Shown here piece by piece: positions 1-9,245 of a stretch of 64,000 bases of DNA. A model generated the notes under the pieces. The model did no database searches and was not told the origin of the DNA. It saw only the letters and a list, made by a program, of their open reading frames with translations. How positions within the stretch are numbered: the stretch's first letter is position 1; each line of letters starts with the position of its first letter. The stretch is from Maridesulfovibrio sp. GTDB lineage: Bacteria; Desulfobacterota; Desulfovibrionia; Desulfovibrionales; Desulfovibrionaceae. The DNA lies in contig NZ_OY763931.1 of the NCBI RefSeq assembly GCF_963667685.1, forward strand, positions 372,001-436,000. The letters run 5' to 3'. The translations under genes and the position numbers were made by a program.

Positions 1-2
1 CT

Positions 3-593
3 GCGGTTATCTATGATAAGGGCGGTGATCTAGTCGCGTCCGGAGACAGTCGGGCTGTTGGTTTACCCAATGTGGGCCGGGAGGCGCATACTTATTTTAC
101 GCACATTCTTGAGAGATATCCGGATTTTCCAGATTACACTATATTTCTTCAGGGCGACCCTTTTTTTCATACACAGGACCTAAGCGCGGAGCAGCTGTTT
201 GAACTGGCAGATGGAAAAATTTTACGTAATATAAAATTTTTTGGATTTGCATGGTTCAAGATTCGCTGTGATCAATTGGGGCGACCTCACGATATGCATG
301 ATCCGGCTAAGGAAGGTAAATGGAAGGGGTGGGGGAAGGATATCCCTGTAGGTGAGATATTCGAAAAATTGTTTAAGCGGCCATCGCCGGAGAAGTTTAT
401 AGCCAATGCGCCCACAGGAAACTTTATTGTTGCCAAGGAAAGAATTCTGACCCGGCCACGGTCGTTTTATGAAAATGCTTTGGGTCTGGTCATGGCTGAT
501 CAGGATGATGAAAATAACACCGGACATGCTTTTGAGCGTCTCTGGCAGATTGTCTTTAATGGATCAGCTTCAATCAATCCTCCAGAAGAGTAA
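3..593 (+). CDS. DUF3431 family protein (5' end outside window)
   Basis: The reading frame is open from the first bases of the window, so this is the C-terminal part of a longer gene. The visible part begins with the IYDKGG-type segment, followed by LPNVGREAHTY and then TIFLQGDPF. This pattern is typical of DUF3431, a glycosyltransferase-like family of unknown activity often found near polysaccharide genes. An internal GTG at 72 lies inside the conserved NVGREA motif and is not a credible start. About 196 residues are visible. A strong hairpin terminator follows about 90 bases after the stop. The family match is from recognisable motifs; the substrate is unknown. Confidence 0.75.
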   Translation, partial: AVIYDKGGDLVASGDSRAVGLPNVGREAHTYFTHILERYPDFPDYTIFLQGDPFFHTQDLSAEQLFELADGKILRNIKFFGFAWFKIRCDQLGRPHDMHDPAKEGKWKGWGKDIPVGEIFEKLFKRPSPEKFIANAPTGNFIVAKERILTRPRSFYENALGLVMADQDDENNTGHAFERLWQIVFNGSASINPPEE

Positions 594-683
594 TACGCTG
601 TTAAATAGGAAAATAAGCGCGTTGCAGGAGAGTGTCTGACTGTGCTTTTGTTTTAACACTGCGTGGCAGGTTTTACCGTTTAG

Positions 684-735
684 GACCCGCCTTATGCTGC
701 AAGTTGCTGCTTGCAGCATAAGGCGGGTCTTTTTT
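684..735 (+). terminator. Strong rho-independent terminator
   Basis: A perfect 20-bp stem (GACCCGCCTTATGCTGCAAG and its complement) with a 6-base loop is followed by a run of six T. It ends the DUF3431 gene. Confidence 0.93.
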
Positions 736-787
736 CATGAATAACGCGGTAACTTTGTTTGTTCAGAACAATATTTTGTAATATTCG

Positions 788-1858
788 CTATCTGCTGTTT
801 TCATCAATTTCCAACTGGTTGCGGCCCTTGTTTTTGGCTTTATACAAGGCAGCATCAGCGCGGCGCAGGATGTCGGAAACCGGGTCGTCTGACAGGGGAC
901 CGCTCTGGGCTAAGCCCAGGCTGATACTCAAGTCGATTTCAACCAGCTCGCCGTTGTTATCTTCAATTGTAAGATTCATATGCTGAACAGCCTTACGCAG
1001 ACTTTCGCCTATCTCAACAGCCTGTTCAAGGTCAAAGCCGCTAAGACATATGGCGAATTCTTCTCCACCGAAGCGGGCTGGAAAATATATCAGGTCCTCT
1101 TTGTTGTCGTATTGTTTACCCGGTTGTTTTAAAATATCAGCTACAGCCTGTAGCACATAGTCACCGATAAGATGGCCGTAAGTATCATTGATATTTTTGA
1201 AGTGGTCGAGATCGAGCAGCAAAACCTGTATTGGCTGCACGGTGTTTTTGTTGATAAGCATATCCGCGAGAAAAGCATCCAGCGAACGCCTGTTGTGCAG
1301 TCCGGTCAGGCCGTCTTTTTTGGTTATTGCCTTCAACGCAGCAATATCTTTTTCCATTCCGGAAATTACTTCCCGGAATGATGACTGGATATTTTGAATC
1401 ATAATTTCGGGGTCAATCCCGGATTGAATGTCTCTAACTGTGGTTTCGCCAAGATCTGAAACACGGTTTTTATTTTTATCAAGAAATATACTGTATTCTT
1501 CAGCTATGGCAGCCGTTTCCATCAAAGCTTCCTGAAGTTTTTGTTTCAGGGGGCTGTTCATGATGTCATGCATGTCCTTGATCAGTTTCGAGTACCTTTC
1601 GTCTGAGTAATCGCGTTCTTTAGTCACCTGAATGACCAGCTTACGCATGCTTTTCTGCTGCTCCTGCTCAAGATAATCCTGATCGGACAGGCTTCTGAAG
1701 TATAAAATTAAAGAACGCCATTTACCCTGATTTGGAACACCTGCTTTGTCCATGATTTCGCACATGGCTTTTTTGCCTGAATAAATGCAAAGTTCTTTAT
1801 TGCAAGGCAGTGCTGGGAAGGTGCTGAATGGGTCCCTTTTGCTCTTATCGTCTGACAT
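788..1858 (-). CDS. GGDEF-domain diguanylate cyclase
   Basis: This 356-residue soluble protein is predicted to make cyclic di-GMP from two GTP. Residues 1-175 form an alpha-helical N-terminal region with Cys19, Cys24 and Cys33 near the start and no recognised sensor domain. The catalytic domain follows, from DGLTGLHNRR (about 182-191) to the C-terminus, with the active-site motif GGEEF at 264-268. The usual inhibitory I-site RxxD just before it reads NKED (252-255), so product inhibition is probably lost. A GAGGA ribosome site precedes the ATG. The gene stands alone, facing the upstream gene. The activity call is secure; the input signal is unknown. Confidence 0.9.
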   Translation of the reverse strand: MSDDKSKRDPFSTFPALPCNKELCIYSGKKAMCEIMDKAGVPNQGKWRSLILYFRSLSDQDYLEQEQQKSMRKLVIQVTKERDYSDERYSKLIKDMHDIMNSPLKQKLQEALMETAAIAEEYSIFLDKNKNRVSDLGETTVRDIQSGIDPEIMIQNIQSSFREVISGMEKDIAALKAITKKDGLTGLHNRRSLDAFLADMLINKNTVQPIQVLLLDLDHFKNINDTYGHLIGDYVLQAVADILKQPGKQYDNKEDLIYFPARFGGEEFAICLSGFDLEQAVEIGESLRKAVQHMNLTIEDNNGELVEIDLSISLGLAQSGPLSDDPVSDILRRADAALYKAKNKGRNQLEIDENSR

Positions 1859-2205
1859 AATTCCTCTTTTATCGGTGAACTGTGAAGAAATGATAGTGGT
1901 AAGTTATGTTCCAGTTCAATCGTATCGTACATTAATGTATTAATTATAAGCTTAGATGATGTCTTTGTGAATAGAGGGTAATCATTCAATTCGAGAACGA
2001 CAAGTATAACAATTGGAAGATGTTTTTTAGATATTTGCGGTCGTATTATCAATGGTCCGGATGTCAGGATTTCCGGAAGCCATAGAGGTGTCTTGGATAT
2101 ATTTAAAGATATCAATGTATATGGGGCTTGTTTAGAGGGCGGAGTTTGTCATTGAATTTTCCAACTTCCTACCTCCTCTCAACAAAAGGCTGTTAAGGCG
2201 CCGGT
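1859..2205. other. Intergenic region, no gene seen
   Basis: This 347-base AT-rich gap lies upstream of the diguanylate cyclase. A minus-strand open frame (1708-2115) overlaps the cyclase gene and has no coding character. The gap presumably holds the cyclase promoter, but no convincing -35/-10 pair was assigned. Confidence 0.4.
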
Positions 2206-2406
2206 TTAAAATTTTACATCTTTCAATGAATCAACGTAAGCCTTGTTTATCCATATATCCCCTTCTTTCTCGCTTAGTTCCGCGAGGCTCCTTTTGTGTA
2301 CGCCTATAAACTGTTCAGAGTATTTAAAAAGATAAGAATCGACGTCCATGTTCATCTCTTTACTGAGTTTTCTGAAGATCGAGACCTGTATTGTGTTTAA
2401 TTTCAT
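2206..2406 (-). CDS. Small hypothetical protein (66 aa)
   Basis: A 66-residue soluble, charged protein beginning MKLNTIQVSIFRKL and containing no cysteine. No family was recognised. The upstream sequence lacks a clear Shine-Dalgarno site, so the gene is only moderately supported. Its composition (Lys, Ser, Glu, aromatic residues evenly spread) looks like real protein rather than an antisense shadow, and no other gene lies opposite it. It sits alone between AT-rich gaps. Confidence 0.5.
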   Translation of the reverse strand: MKLNTIQVSIFRKLSKEMNMDVDSYLFKYSEQFIGVHKRSLAELSEKEGDIWINKAYVDSLKDVKF

Positions 2407-2593
2407 AAGCTATCTATAAAAAGTTTAAAGTGTCAGGTTTTTTTGGTTAATAGTACGTAAATGTCATTTTGTGTGTTTTAGTTATTTTTTTAATGTCATT
2501 AAATTTTCTTTTTTGCAAATTTTGTTGAAATGGAGATGATAAAATCTTAGGGTGTTTTTCATCGTTTACAAATAGACAAATGGAGAATGTAAA

Positions 2594-2842
2594 ATGCAAA
2601 AAGGAACGCTTGAGAAAATCTTTGAATACGCTTCAATGCCTTTACATGGAACGCTTTCACGTAAACTTAGGAAAAACCTTAAAATTCAAGTTAATGACGG
2701 TCCTGTCTACGAGGCTGCCATCCTTTTTCTCGGGGATGATTTTATTAGGGTAACAGAAGAAAAGGATGGAGAAAGTATCAATACTTATTACAACTGGGAA
2801 GATATCGAGTCTGTCAGAACGTATAGTCCTATCGAAGGCTAG
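2594..2842 (+). CDS. Small hypothetical protein (82 aa)
   Basis: An 82-residue protein preceded by a GGAGA ribosome site eight bases before the ATG. The second half (about 30-75) alternates hydrophobic and polar residues, as in a small beta-rich domain: AAILFLGDDFIRVTEEKDG, then YYNWEDIESV. This resembles small Sm-like or SH3-like folds, but no family was recognised. The two-cluster ferredoxin follows 68 bases downstream in the same direction, so the two may be co-transcribed. Confidence 0.65.
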   Translation: MQKGTLEKIFEYASMPLHGTLSRKLRKNLKIQVNDGPVYEAAILFLGDDFIRVTEEKDGESINTYYNWEDIESVRTYSPIEG

Positions 2843-2910
2843 CTCTGGATATGCTTGATTCTATTACAAAACAACATCAATAGACGGCAGTTTTCTGTTA
2901 AGGAGACCAA

Positions 2911-3090
2911 ATGCATAAAATAGACCCTGAAGAATGTCAGTTTTGCGGTGCATGTCAAAGTGCTTGTCCTTCTGAGGCAATTATACATGCACCTGGGACT
3001 AATTATTACGAAATAAATGATGATTGCACTGATTGTGGTGCATGCGAAGCAGAGTGTGGCTTTAATGCAATTCTTAGTGATGGGGATTAA
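2911..3090 (+). CDS. Small 2[4Fe-4S] ferredoxin (59 aa)
   Basis: The frame ATGCATAAAATAGACCC to TAA encodes 59 residues with two complete cluster-binding motifs. These are CQFCGACQSACP (about 9-20) and CTDCGACEAECG (about 39-50), the arrangement of a clostridial-type bacterial ferredoxin that carries two [4Fe-4S] clusters. Its role would be low-potential electron transfer in the cytoplasm of an anaerobe. An AAGGAG ribosome site lies six bases upstream and a strong terminator lies 37 bases after the stop. The gene is short enough to be missed by length-filtered gene calling. The second motif ends CG rather than CP, a minor variation. Confidence 0.92.
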   Translation: MHKIDPEECQFCGACQSACPSEAIIHAPGTNYYEINDDCTDCGACEAECGFNAILSDGD

Positions 3091-3127
3091 AAAGGCTGCA
3101 TGTCGTGATATTTAGTTTTGAAGTCTG

Positions 3128-3163
3128 AGAGACCTTATGTTTTATGACATAAGGTCTCTTTTT
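3128..3163 (+). terminator. Rho-independent terminator after ferredoxin
   Basis: The stem AGAGACCTTATGT pairs with ACATAAGGTCTCT around a short loop and is followed by five T. Confidence 0.9.
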
Positions 3164-3435
3164 GTGTGGTCTCCATATTAACTAACAAAAATGTAGATAA
3201 TGTGCGCTTTATGTGACCTTGACGGTATATAAATTCAGTTTTTTGGGTTTGTAGCGCAAAATAATGTTTACAATATGCTGATTTTTTTGAAGATAACTTT
3301 TTTGGTTTAAATTTAGCTACAAAACTGTTGAATAGAAAAGTTTAACAGTGCTCAAGTGTGACTCTCGTTAAATGACTCGGGTTGGATATAGTTCCGTCTG
3401 AAATTGTTTTTCATTCGCCAGCACAAGGACCTACT
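3164..3435 (+). other. Intergenic leader of the Amt-GGDEF-EAL gene
   Basis: An AT-rich leader of about 270 bases. It must hold the promoter of the downstream sensor gene. I looked for a sigma-54 (GG-N10-GC) site because ammonium transporters are often nitrogen-regulated, and did not find a convincing one. Confidence 0.4.
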
Positions 3436-6400
3436 ATGGATAAATCACTAATTGATGTTCTTTGGATTCTGATATGTTCTGCTTTGGTTTTTTTAATGCA
3501 GCCGGGCTTTATGTGTCTTGAATCAGGTCTAACCAGATCTAAAAACTCCATTAACGTGGCGGTCAAAAACTTAGCGGATTTTGTCTTTTCAACATGCACT
3601 TTCTGGGCTGCAGGCTTTGGCCTTATGTTTGGTGCTGAGTATGCGGGTGTTATCGGCACCGATTCATTTTTTGTGCCTTTTGACGGTATCCCGTATATGA
3701 CCTCTTTTTTTATTTTCCAGACTATGTTCTGCGGGACAGCTACGACTATTTTCTCTGGAGCAATAGCAGAGCGCATGTCTTTTGGTGCCTATCTCTTAGT
3801 CGCCTTGATTCTATCGCTTATTGTTTATCCTGTTTTTGGCAATTGGGCCTGGAACGGTCTGGAGTACGGAGAATTGAATGGCTGGCTGGGATCAAGGGGA
3901 TTTGTAGATTTCGCAGGTTCCACAGTTGTTCATTCTGTAGGAGGGTGGGTGGCTTTGGCTTCCATGCTTGTAGTGGGGGCGCGTAAAGGGCGGTTTACAG
4001 ACGACGGCAAGATTCGGGAAATGAATCCGTCAAACTTACCAATGTCTGTTCTTGGAACCCTGCTTTTATGGTTTGGCTGGTTCGGATTCAACGGTGGGTC
4101 GACTCTTACATTTGATGGTTCTGTACCGCTCATAATAGGGAATACTGTTTTAGCAAGTGCGGCAGGGGCTGTAAGCTGCACTCTCCTAGGCTGGTATGAC
4201 ACTAAAATTCCCAAGGTAAATTATCTCATAAACGGAACTCTGGGCGGGCTGGTTGCCATTACTGCAAACTGTCATGTTGTCTCAGCCGTCGACAGCATGG
4301 TAATCGGCACTTTGTCCGGACCTATTTGTCTTTGGGCCGAACGGCTTCTCGAAAAGGCCCGCATAGATGATGCTGTGGGAGCGGTTCCCGTTCATCTTGC
4401 CTGCGGCATATGGGGAACCATAGCGGTAGCGTTGTTCGGTGATCCTGAACTATTAGGCACAGGCCTGTCCATGTACGGACAGTTGATGATTCAGCTGACA
4501 GGTATTGCGGCTGCGTTTGTCGTTGCCTTTCTCTTTCCGTATTTCCTCCTCACCGTAATCAATCGCATATTGCCGCTGAGGGTAACGCCGGAGGAAGAAG
4601 AAGTCGGGATGAATATTTCCGAGCACGGCGCACGAACGGACATGCTGGATTTATTTGCGGCTATGGAGGAACAGGCCCGGACACAGGATCTGTCTCTTCG
4701 AGTTCCCGTTGAACCATTTACAGAAGTAGGGCGGATTGCGTCATGCTATAATCAGGTTATGTCCGCTCTTGAAGAAAGTGTATCTAAAACTGAAGCCATA
4801 ATTAATTCCGCTACTGATGGTATTGTTACTTTCTCTAAGGACTCACTGGCTTTGATGCAGGCAAACCCTCAGGCTAGAAAGATGTTTGCTTTGCCGGGAA
4901 CCGGAGCGATTGATGGTTTTAACTTTGCTGATATAATAAGCAATCAGGAAGATATTGCCGCAGGTCCGCTTTTCAGATCGGAGTCAATGGAACTAAGTTG
5001 TAAGCAGGTAGGCGGGGACGCATTCCCGGCGGAGGCTGTTATCACTCCAGCTAAAGGTATGCCCTTTTATCTTGCAATAATTCGCGACATAACCCAGCGG
5101 AAAAAAGCTGAAGAAAAAATTAACATTCAGCAGGCATATTTTCAGCAACTTTTTGAAAGTTCTCCGCAGGCCATTGTGCAGGTGGATACCGAAGGAATAA
5201 TTCAAAATGTAAATAAGGGCTTCGAACAACTCTTTGGGTATAATCGTGATGAAGTTTTAGGGTGCTATAATAGAAGTGTTGTCGTTCCGAAAGAACTTCA
5301 GGCTGAAGCCAGCCAGTTCAGCGAATCCGTTAAGACAGGACGTCTAGTGGATAAAGAATCCGTGCGGCGCCATAAGGACGGCAGGGAAATTCCTATTTCA
5401 GTGATCGGTTATCCAATTATGGTTGGGGATGAGCTTAGCGGGATCTACTATATATATAGTGATATAACACAGCGTAAGGCCTTCGAAGAGCAACTGACCC
5501 ATCAGGCATTTCATGATTCTTTGACAGGGTTGCCGAACAGGGTCCTTTTTACAGAGCGCCTTTCCAGAGCATTGAAACGCTCGAAGCGGCGTATAGATTA
5601 TCGTTTTGCAGCGATGATGCTGGATATGGACAGGTTTAAATGGATTAATGACACACTCGGGCATCATGCCGGGGATGAATTTTTAATAGCTATTGCCGAC
5701 CGCATCAGCTCCTGCATTCGTGAGGTGGATACAGTTGCCCGGTTGGGCGGTGATGAATTCGGCATTGTGATTGAAGAATTTGAGTCATACCAGCAGGTGA
5801 TAACCATAGCCAAGAGAATTCAGCAGTCATTGAAGCTTCCTCTTGATTTAAATGGGAATAAAGTCATGTCCAGTGCTAGTATCGGCATTGTTTTGCGCAA
5901 TGACGAATATCAGGATCACGATGCTGTGATGCGTGATGCAGATATTGCCATGTATAGGGCAAAAGAAATGGGAAGGGCTAAATTCAAGGTATTTAACCAG
6001 AGGATGCACTGCAGGCTTGTAGCTGAAGTTGAGTTGGAAAAAGATCTGCGACAGGCCATTCAGGATGAAGAGTTAACACTTTTATATCAGCCTATAATAT
6101 GTACCCTCACAGGAAGGCTTAATGGAGTCGAGGCTCTGCTGCGTTGGAATTCCAAAACAAGGGGCATGGTTTCTCCTGATGTGATAATTCCTTTAGCTGA
6201 AGAAACAGGATTAATAATTCCGCTTGGGCAGTGGATATTGACAGAAGCATGCAGGACCATGAAAAGCTGGATTGATGAGTTTGGCGCCGGTGATATGACT
6301 ATGAGCATAAACTTATCATTTAAACAGTTTGCCCAGCCTAATTTTACTCAGTTTGTAAAATCTACTCTTGAACAAACCAGACTGCCGGCCCACAATTTAA

Positions 6401-6798
6401 AGCTGGAATTGACTGAAAGTTGCCTGATGCGCAATCCGGAGGAAACCATGTCAAAACTCAATGTTCTTAGAAACATGGGCGTTCAGCTTGTTATTGATGA
6501 TTTCGGTACTGGTTATTCATCCCTAAGCTATCTTCAGCGTCTGCCCATAAATGGTCTTAAGATTGATCGCTCATTTATATCAGGAGATGATCCTAAGGAT
6601 TCAAACGCGGAAATAGTCAGGACAATAATCAACATGGCAAAAAGTCTGGGGTTGGGAGTTGTGGCGGAAGGTGTTGAGAACCATGAGCAGTTTGAAATGC
6701 TCCAGCATATGAATAGTGACGAGGTGCAGGGCTTCCTGTTCTCCAAGCCTGTCGATAAAGGGACGGTCGCAAATATGATTAAGGAAAACCATAAGTAA
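3436..6798 (+). CDS. Amt-like ammonium sensor fused to PAS-PAS-GGDEF-EAL
   Basis: This 1120-residue fusion starts with a full ammonium transporter (Amt/Rh) domain of about 400 residues and around 11 membrane helices. Amt hallmarks are present: FLMQPGFMCLESGL, DFAGSTVVH (first pore His) and VPVHLACGIWG (second pore His). A linker helix region, two PAS-type segments, a GGDEF domain (GGDEF at 771-775, preceded by an I-site REVD) and an EAL domain (EAL at 899-901, later DDFGTGYSSL) follow. Both c-di-GMP motifs are intact, so synthesis and breakdown are both possible. It probably reads external ammonium into c-di-GMP. The ATG at 3436 has AAGGA upstream; an earlier in-frame TTG at 3382 lacks a clear site. 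Confidence 0.9.
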   Translation: MDKSLIDVLWILICSALVFLMQPGFMCLESGLTRSKNSINVAVKNLADFVFSTCTFWAAGFGLMFGAEYAGVIGTDSFFVPFDGIPYMTSFFIFQTMFCGTATTIFSGAIAERMSFGAYLLVALILSLIVYPVFGNWAWNGLEYGELNGWLGSRGFVDFAGSTVVHSVGGWVALASMLVVGARKGRFTDDGKIREMNPSNLPMSVLGTLLLWFGWFGFNGGSTLTFDGSVPLIIGNTVLASAAGAVSCTLLGWYDTKIPKVNYLINGTLGGLVAITANCHVVSAVDSMVIGTLSGPICLWAERLLEKARIDDAVGAVPVHLACGIWGTIAVALFGDPELLGTGLSMYGQLMIQLTGIAAAFVVAFLFPYFLLTVINRILPLRVTPEEEEVGMNISEHGARTDMLDLFAAMEEQARTQDLSLRVPVEPFTEVGRIASCYNQVMSALEESVSKTEAIINSATDGIVTFSKDSLALMQANPQARKMFALPGTGAIDGFNFADIISNQEDIAAGPLFRSESMELSCKQVGGDAFPAEAVITPAKGMPFYLAIIRDITQRKKAEEKINIQQAYFQQLFESSPQAIVQVDTEGIIQNVNKGFEQLFGYNRDEVLGCYNRSVVVPKELQAEASQFSESVKTGRLVDKESVRRHKDGREIPISVIGYPIMVGDELSGIYYIYSDITQRKAFEEQLTHQAFHDSLTGLPNRVLFTERLSRALKRSKRRIDYRFAAMMLDMDRFKWINDTLGHHAGDEFLIAIADRISSCIREVDTVARLGGDEFGIVIEEFESYQQVITIAKRIQQSLKLPLDLNGNKVMSSASIGIVLRNDEYQDHDAVMRDADIAMYRAKEMGRAKFKVFNQRMHCRLVAEVELEKDLRQAIQDEELTLLYQPIICTLTGRLNGVEALLRWNSKTRGMVSPDVIIPLAEETGLIIPLGQWILTEACRTMKSWIDEFGAGDMTMSINLSFKQFAQPNFTQFVKSTLEQTRLPAHNLKLELTESCLMRNPEETMSKLNVLRNMGVQLVIDDFGTGYSSLSYLQRLPINGLKIDRSFISGDDPKDSNAEIVRTIINMAKSLGLGVVAEGVENHEQFEMLQHMNSDEVQGFLFSKPVDKGTVANMIKENHK

Positions 6799-6921
6799 CA
6801 ATAAATTTAAAAGATATTCCAGACCACTGGAGTTGAATGTAGCAGCCTCATTGCACCATTTGTATAAGTCTTATATACCAGCAAATGGTAAATGCTCAGA
6901 CATGATAACAAGGAGATTTCA

Positions 6922-7650
6922 ATGTCCGGTCAAGATAAGTCTGTTGATATGGCAAGCGCTGCTAAAGATATTGAGGAGATTATCCGCCAACTTGCAACAC
7001 ATTACGGGCTGTGGTTGGCGGAAAGTGTTCATCATTTGGGGCTTGAAGCTGCTCTCAATGCTGAAAAGGAAGCCGGAGACCGTTTTTTTAAAATTCTAAG
7101 GGGAAAACTGGACCGTGCAACAGGTACCCGTCTTGAGAGGCTCTTTTCAGAAAAAAATCAGGAAGTTGTGGATAAACTGGGGGACGCACTTCGGTCCTCG
7201 TGGCTTGCTGCGGACGGTGTCTGGTTTCAAGCAATAGAAAAACAAGCCGGAATGGATGCAGCCAAAAGGGTAAACGACACGTGCTGGTCCCGATTTGCTC
7301 CTCTTGAGGCCCGGCGGGCAAAAGATATTCTCCAGTTGCCGGAAAATGGTGGTATAGAAGCTCTTAAGTCAGCACTCGGAATACGTATGTATGCGAAGTT
7401 GAATAAATGGGAGTTTGTGGACCAAACGGATAAGACAATAGTTTTCCGCATGAAGGAATGCCGGGTGCAGACGGCCCGTAAACGCAAGGGACTGGATGAT
7501 TACCCTTGCAAATCCGGTGGTGTTACCGAGTATACGACATTTGCCAAAGAGATAGACTCCAGATTGCGCTGTGAATGTGTCGGCTGTCCGCCCGATCCTC
7601 ACCCTGAGGAGTGGGTCTGTTCATGGCGGTTTACGCTGGGTGATGAGTAG
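6922..7650 (+). CDS. DUF6125-like cysteine-motif protein
   Basis: A 242-residue soluble protein. The C-terminal third carries a conserved-looking pattern: CRVQTARKRKG, DYPCKS, then RCECVGCPPD and CSWRF. This pattern of Cys residues (about 185-236) resembles DUF6125 or the L-2-amino-thiazoline-4-carboxylate hydrolase-like proteins common in sulfate reducers, and the cysteines could bind metal. The ATG at 6922 has an AAGGAG site; an earlier in-frame start at 6892 has none. It follows the Amt fusion by about 120 bases and is followed by a terminator. Its function is unknown, and the family name is from memory of the motif. Confidence 0.65.
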   Translation: MSGQDKSVDMASAAKDIEEIIRQLATHYGLWLAESVHHLGLEAALNAEKEAGDRFFKILRGKLDRATGTRLERLFSEKNQEVVDKLGDALRSSWLAADGVWFQAIEKQAGMDAAKRVNDTCWSRFAPLEARRAKDILQLPENGGIEALKSALGIRMYAKLNKWEFVDQTDKTIVFRMKECRVQTARKRKGLDDYPCKSGGVTEYTTFAKEIDSRLRCECVGCPPDPHPEEWVCSWRFTLGDE

Positions 7651-7653
7651 CAA

Positions 7654-7687
7654 AGAATCCCGCCTGAATTCAGACGGGATTCTTTTA
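7654..7687 (+). terminator. Rho-independent terminator
   Basis: AGAATCCCG pairs with CGGGATTCT around an EcoRI-like CTGAATTCAG palindrome and is followed by TTTT. It lies between convergent genes. Confidence 0.85.
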
Positions 7688-7721
7688 ATAATTCACAAGG
7701 CCACCCAGTAGGAGAGATCGG

Positions 7722-8573
7722 TCAGCTTTCCTCTTTCAGGATTCGTAATAAAAATTCCGGCATAGATGTTATTTTAAGTCTGTCGCCGGCAGCTTGTTTA
7801 AGTGACACATAACAAAAATTGCATGGACATATGATTTCTTCGAGTCCTTCTATCTCTGCCCGCTCAATAATCTTCCCGGCGGAAGTCTTGCAGCACATTC
7901 CTTTCACGTCTACAAGCTCAAGACCTTCTATACGGGATAATTCGCTACGATAGCTGGCCCAGTTCATTCCTGAATTGGGAAATGTTTTTTTGAAGTATGT
8001 ATGGCAACCTCCAAAATAGCCCATTACAACAGGTTTGCACTTGAGGTTCATCTTTTTAATTTCATTGAAAATCAAATCCAGTATAAAGAGATGGTTTTCG
8101 TGATCGTGGTTGAATCTTTCTCTGGCAGAATAGGCGCATCCGGCACAGCAATATACCAGTTTGTTTGCACCTTTCTCTTTTGACCGGGCTATATTGTGCG
8201 ATGTAAAGTCTTCACATAATTTTCCTATATAGTCCGACTCTTCTTCTCCTGTCTGTGCAACTAAAGGAAGACCGCAGCATTTCTCATCATTGAGGTAAGT
8301 GTAATCCAGTCTGAACAAGTCCAGCAAGGCCGTGTAATCCCGAAGGAGGAAAGGAGTTGTAAAAGGGCGGTAGCACCCGAAGATAAGACAGTTTTCAGCC
8401 TGTTCCTTTGGAGCGGAAATACCATGGGCAGCAAGAACCCCCGCCCTAAGGGCCGACACCATACCATGGTTACCGTTTTCGCGTATCGTGTCAGTCTGTT
8501 CAATTATGGTCCGGCCGCAGACGAGCCCCTGTATTGATTGCTTCCAGGCTGAGATAGGATTTTTCTTATTCAT
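7722..8573 (-). CDS. CCG-domain (HdrB-like) Fe-S protein
   Basis: A 283-residue soluble protein with two cysteine-rich CCG domains like the HdrB subunit of heterodisulfide reductase and the LutA/GlpC C-termini. First domain: CLIFGCY, then KCCGLPL, then YCCAGCAYS (about 62-150). Second domain: FGGCHT, then GMCCKTS, then CPCNFCY (about 190-255). These bind a non-cubane [4Fe-4S] cluster that handles thiol-disulfide or ketoacid chemistry in known members. No partner HdrA or HdrC subunit is next to it, so its redox partner is unknown. The ATG is not preceded by a strong ribosome site. Confidence 0.8.
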   Translation of the reverse strand: MNKKNPISAWKQSIQGLVCGRTIIEQTDTIRENGNHGMVSALRAGVLAAHGISAPKEQAENCLIFGCYRPFTTPFLLRDYTALLDLFRLDYTYLNDEKCCGLPLVAQTGEEESDYIGKLCEDFTSHNIARSKEKGANKLVYCCAGCAYSARERFNHDHENHLFILDLIFNEIKKMNLKCKPVVMGYFGGCHTYFKKTFPNSGMNWASYRSELSRIEGLELVDVKGMCCKTSAGKIIERAEIEGLEEIICPCNFCYVSLKQAAGDRLKITSMPEFLLRILKEES

Positions 8574-9197
8574 TTTTAGTTTCCAAAAATTTTAGTTTTG
8601 CCGCACAACCCTCTGGGGTGCGCTTATCACCTGAATGTTGGTCCATGTCCTGTAATGAAAAACATATGTAGTTGAAATCCGTGGAGCCTTGGAAGCCCAT
8701 TCGTTTAATCGTTCCGTAGTAAATAGGGAACAATGCTTAATTAATAAGGAAGGGCAGTTGAGACTGCGTATGGCAGTTTGCATTATGCAGCAGCTATTTA
8801 ATGCCCCTATTAAGCTTCGCTTGTAAGAGCATCAATAAATATGTTTAAGGCAGGGGTTAACCACTTATCCCTCTGGAGAATAAGTTGGATTATTGTTTGG
8901 TCAATGAAGTTTTGGATTTTTTTTATTTAGATTCGCTTAAAGGATAAAATGCGTGAATTTAGGGGGCGAGATGTTTTGCCCCACACCGGTTCGCACAATT
9001 GCCGAATTACTGCTTGGTTAAGTCCCGGCTATGGCGTCCAATAGCTTAGATTCGTTCGTGATCCGGCACGCAACCTTTGTTCTTGAACTCGCTCCGGTTG
9101 CGGTGTAGTTTCCAGCCCTTCGAATCCAAACAGGAGTTTTTTTGATGAGTCTGTTTTTCGCCCAGTTGTGGGGAAGAGTGCGGGGGAAGCAAAAGCC
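8574..9197. other. 624-base region without a supported gene
   Basis: Short open frames occur here (for example 8592-8783 and 9029-9214, both minus), but none has coding character or a good ribosome site. I could not identify a non-coding RNA or a mobile element. The stretch may be a decayed gene or hold an unrecognised RNA. Confidence 0.4.
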
Positions 9198-9233
9198 AAA
9201 AGAAAAAGGGTCACAAACTTTCGTTTGTAACCC
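9198..9233 (-). terminator. Terminator of tRNA-Arg
   Basis: On the minus strand, GGGTTACAAAC and GTTTGTGACCC form a stem with a GAAA loop, with one internal mismatch, followed by a T-rich tail. It lies 12 bases past the tRNA 3' end. Confidence 0.88.
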
Positions 9234-9245
9234 TGAGATTTCTAA

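Noticed and set aside
2407-2593. A riboswitch or small RNA in the AT-rich gap before 2594
   Set aside because: No stable hairpin set or conserved core was seen. The gap looks like an ordinary promoter region.
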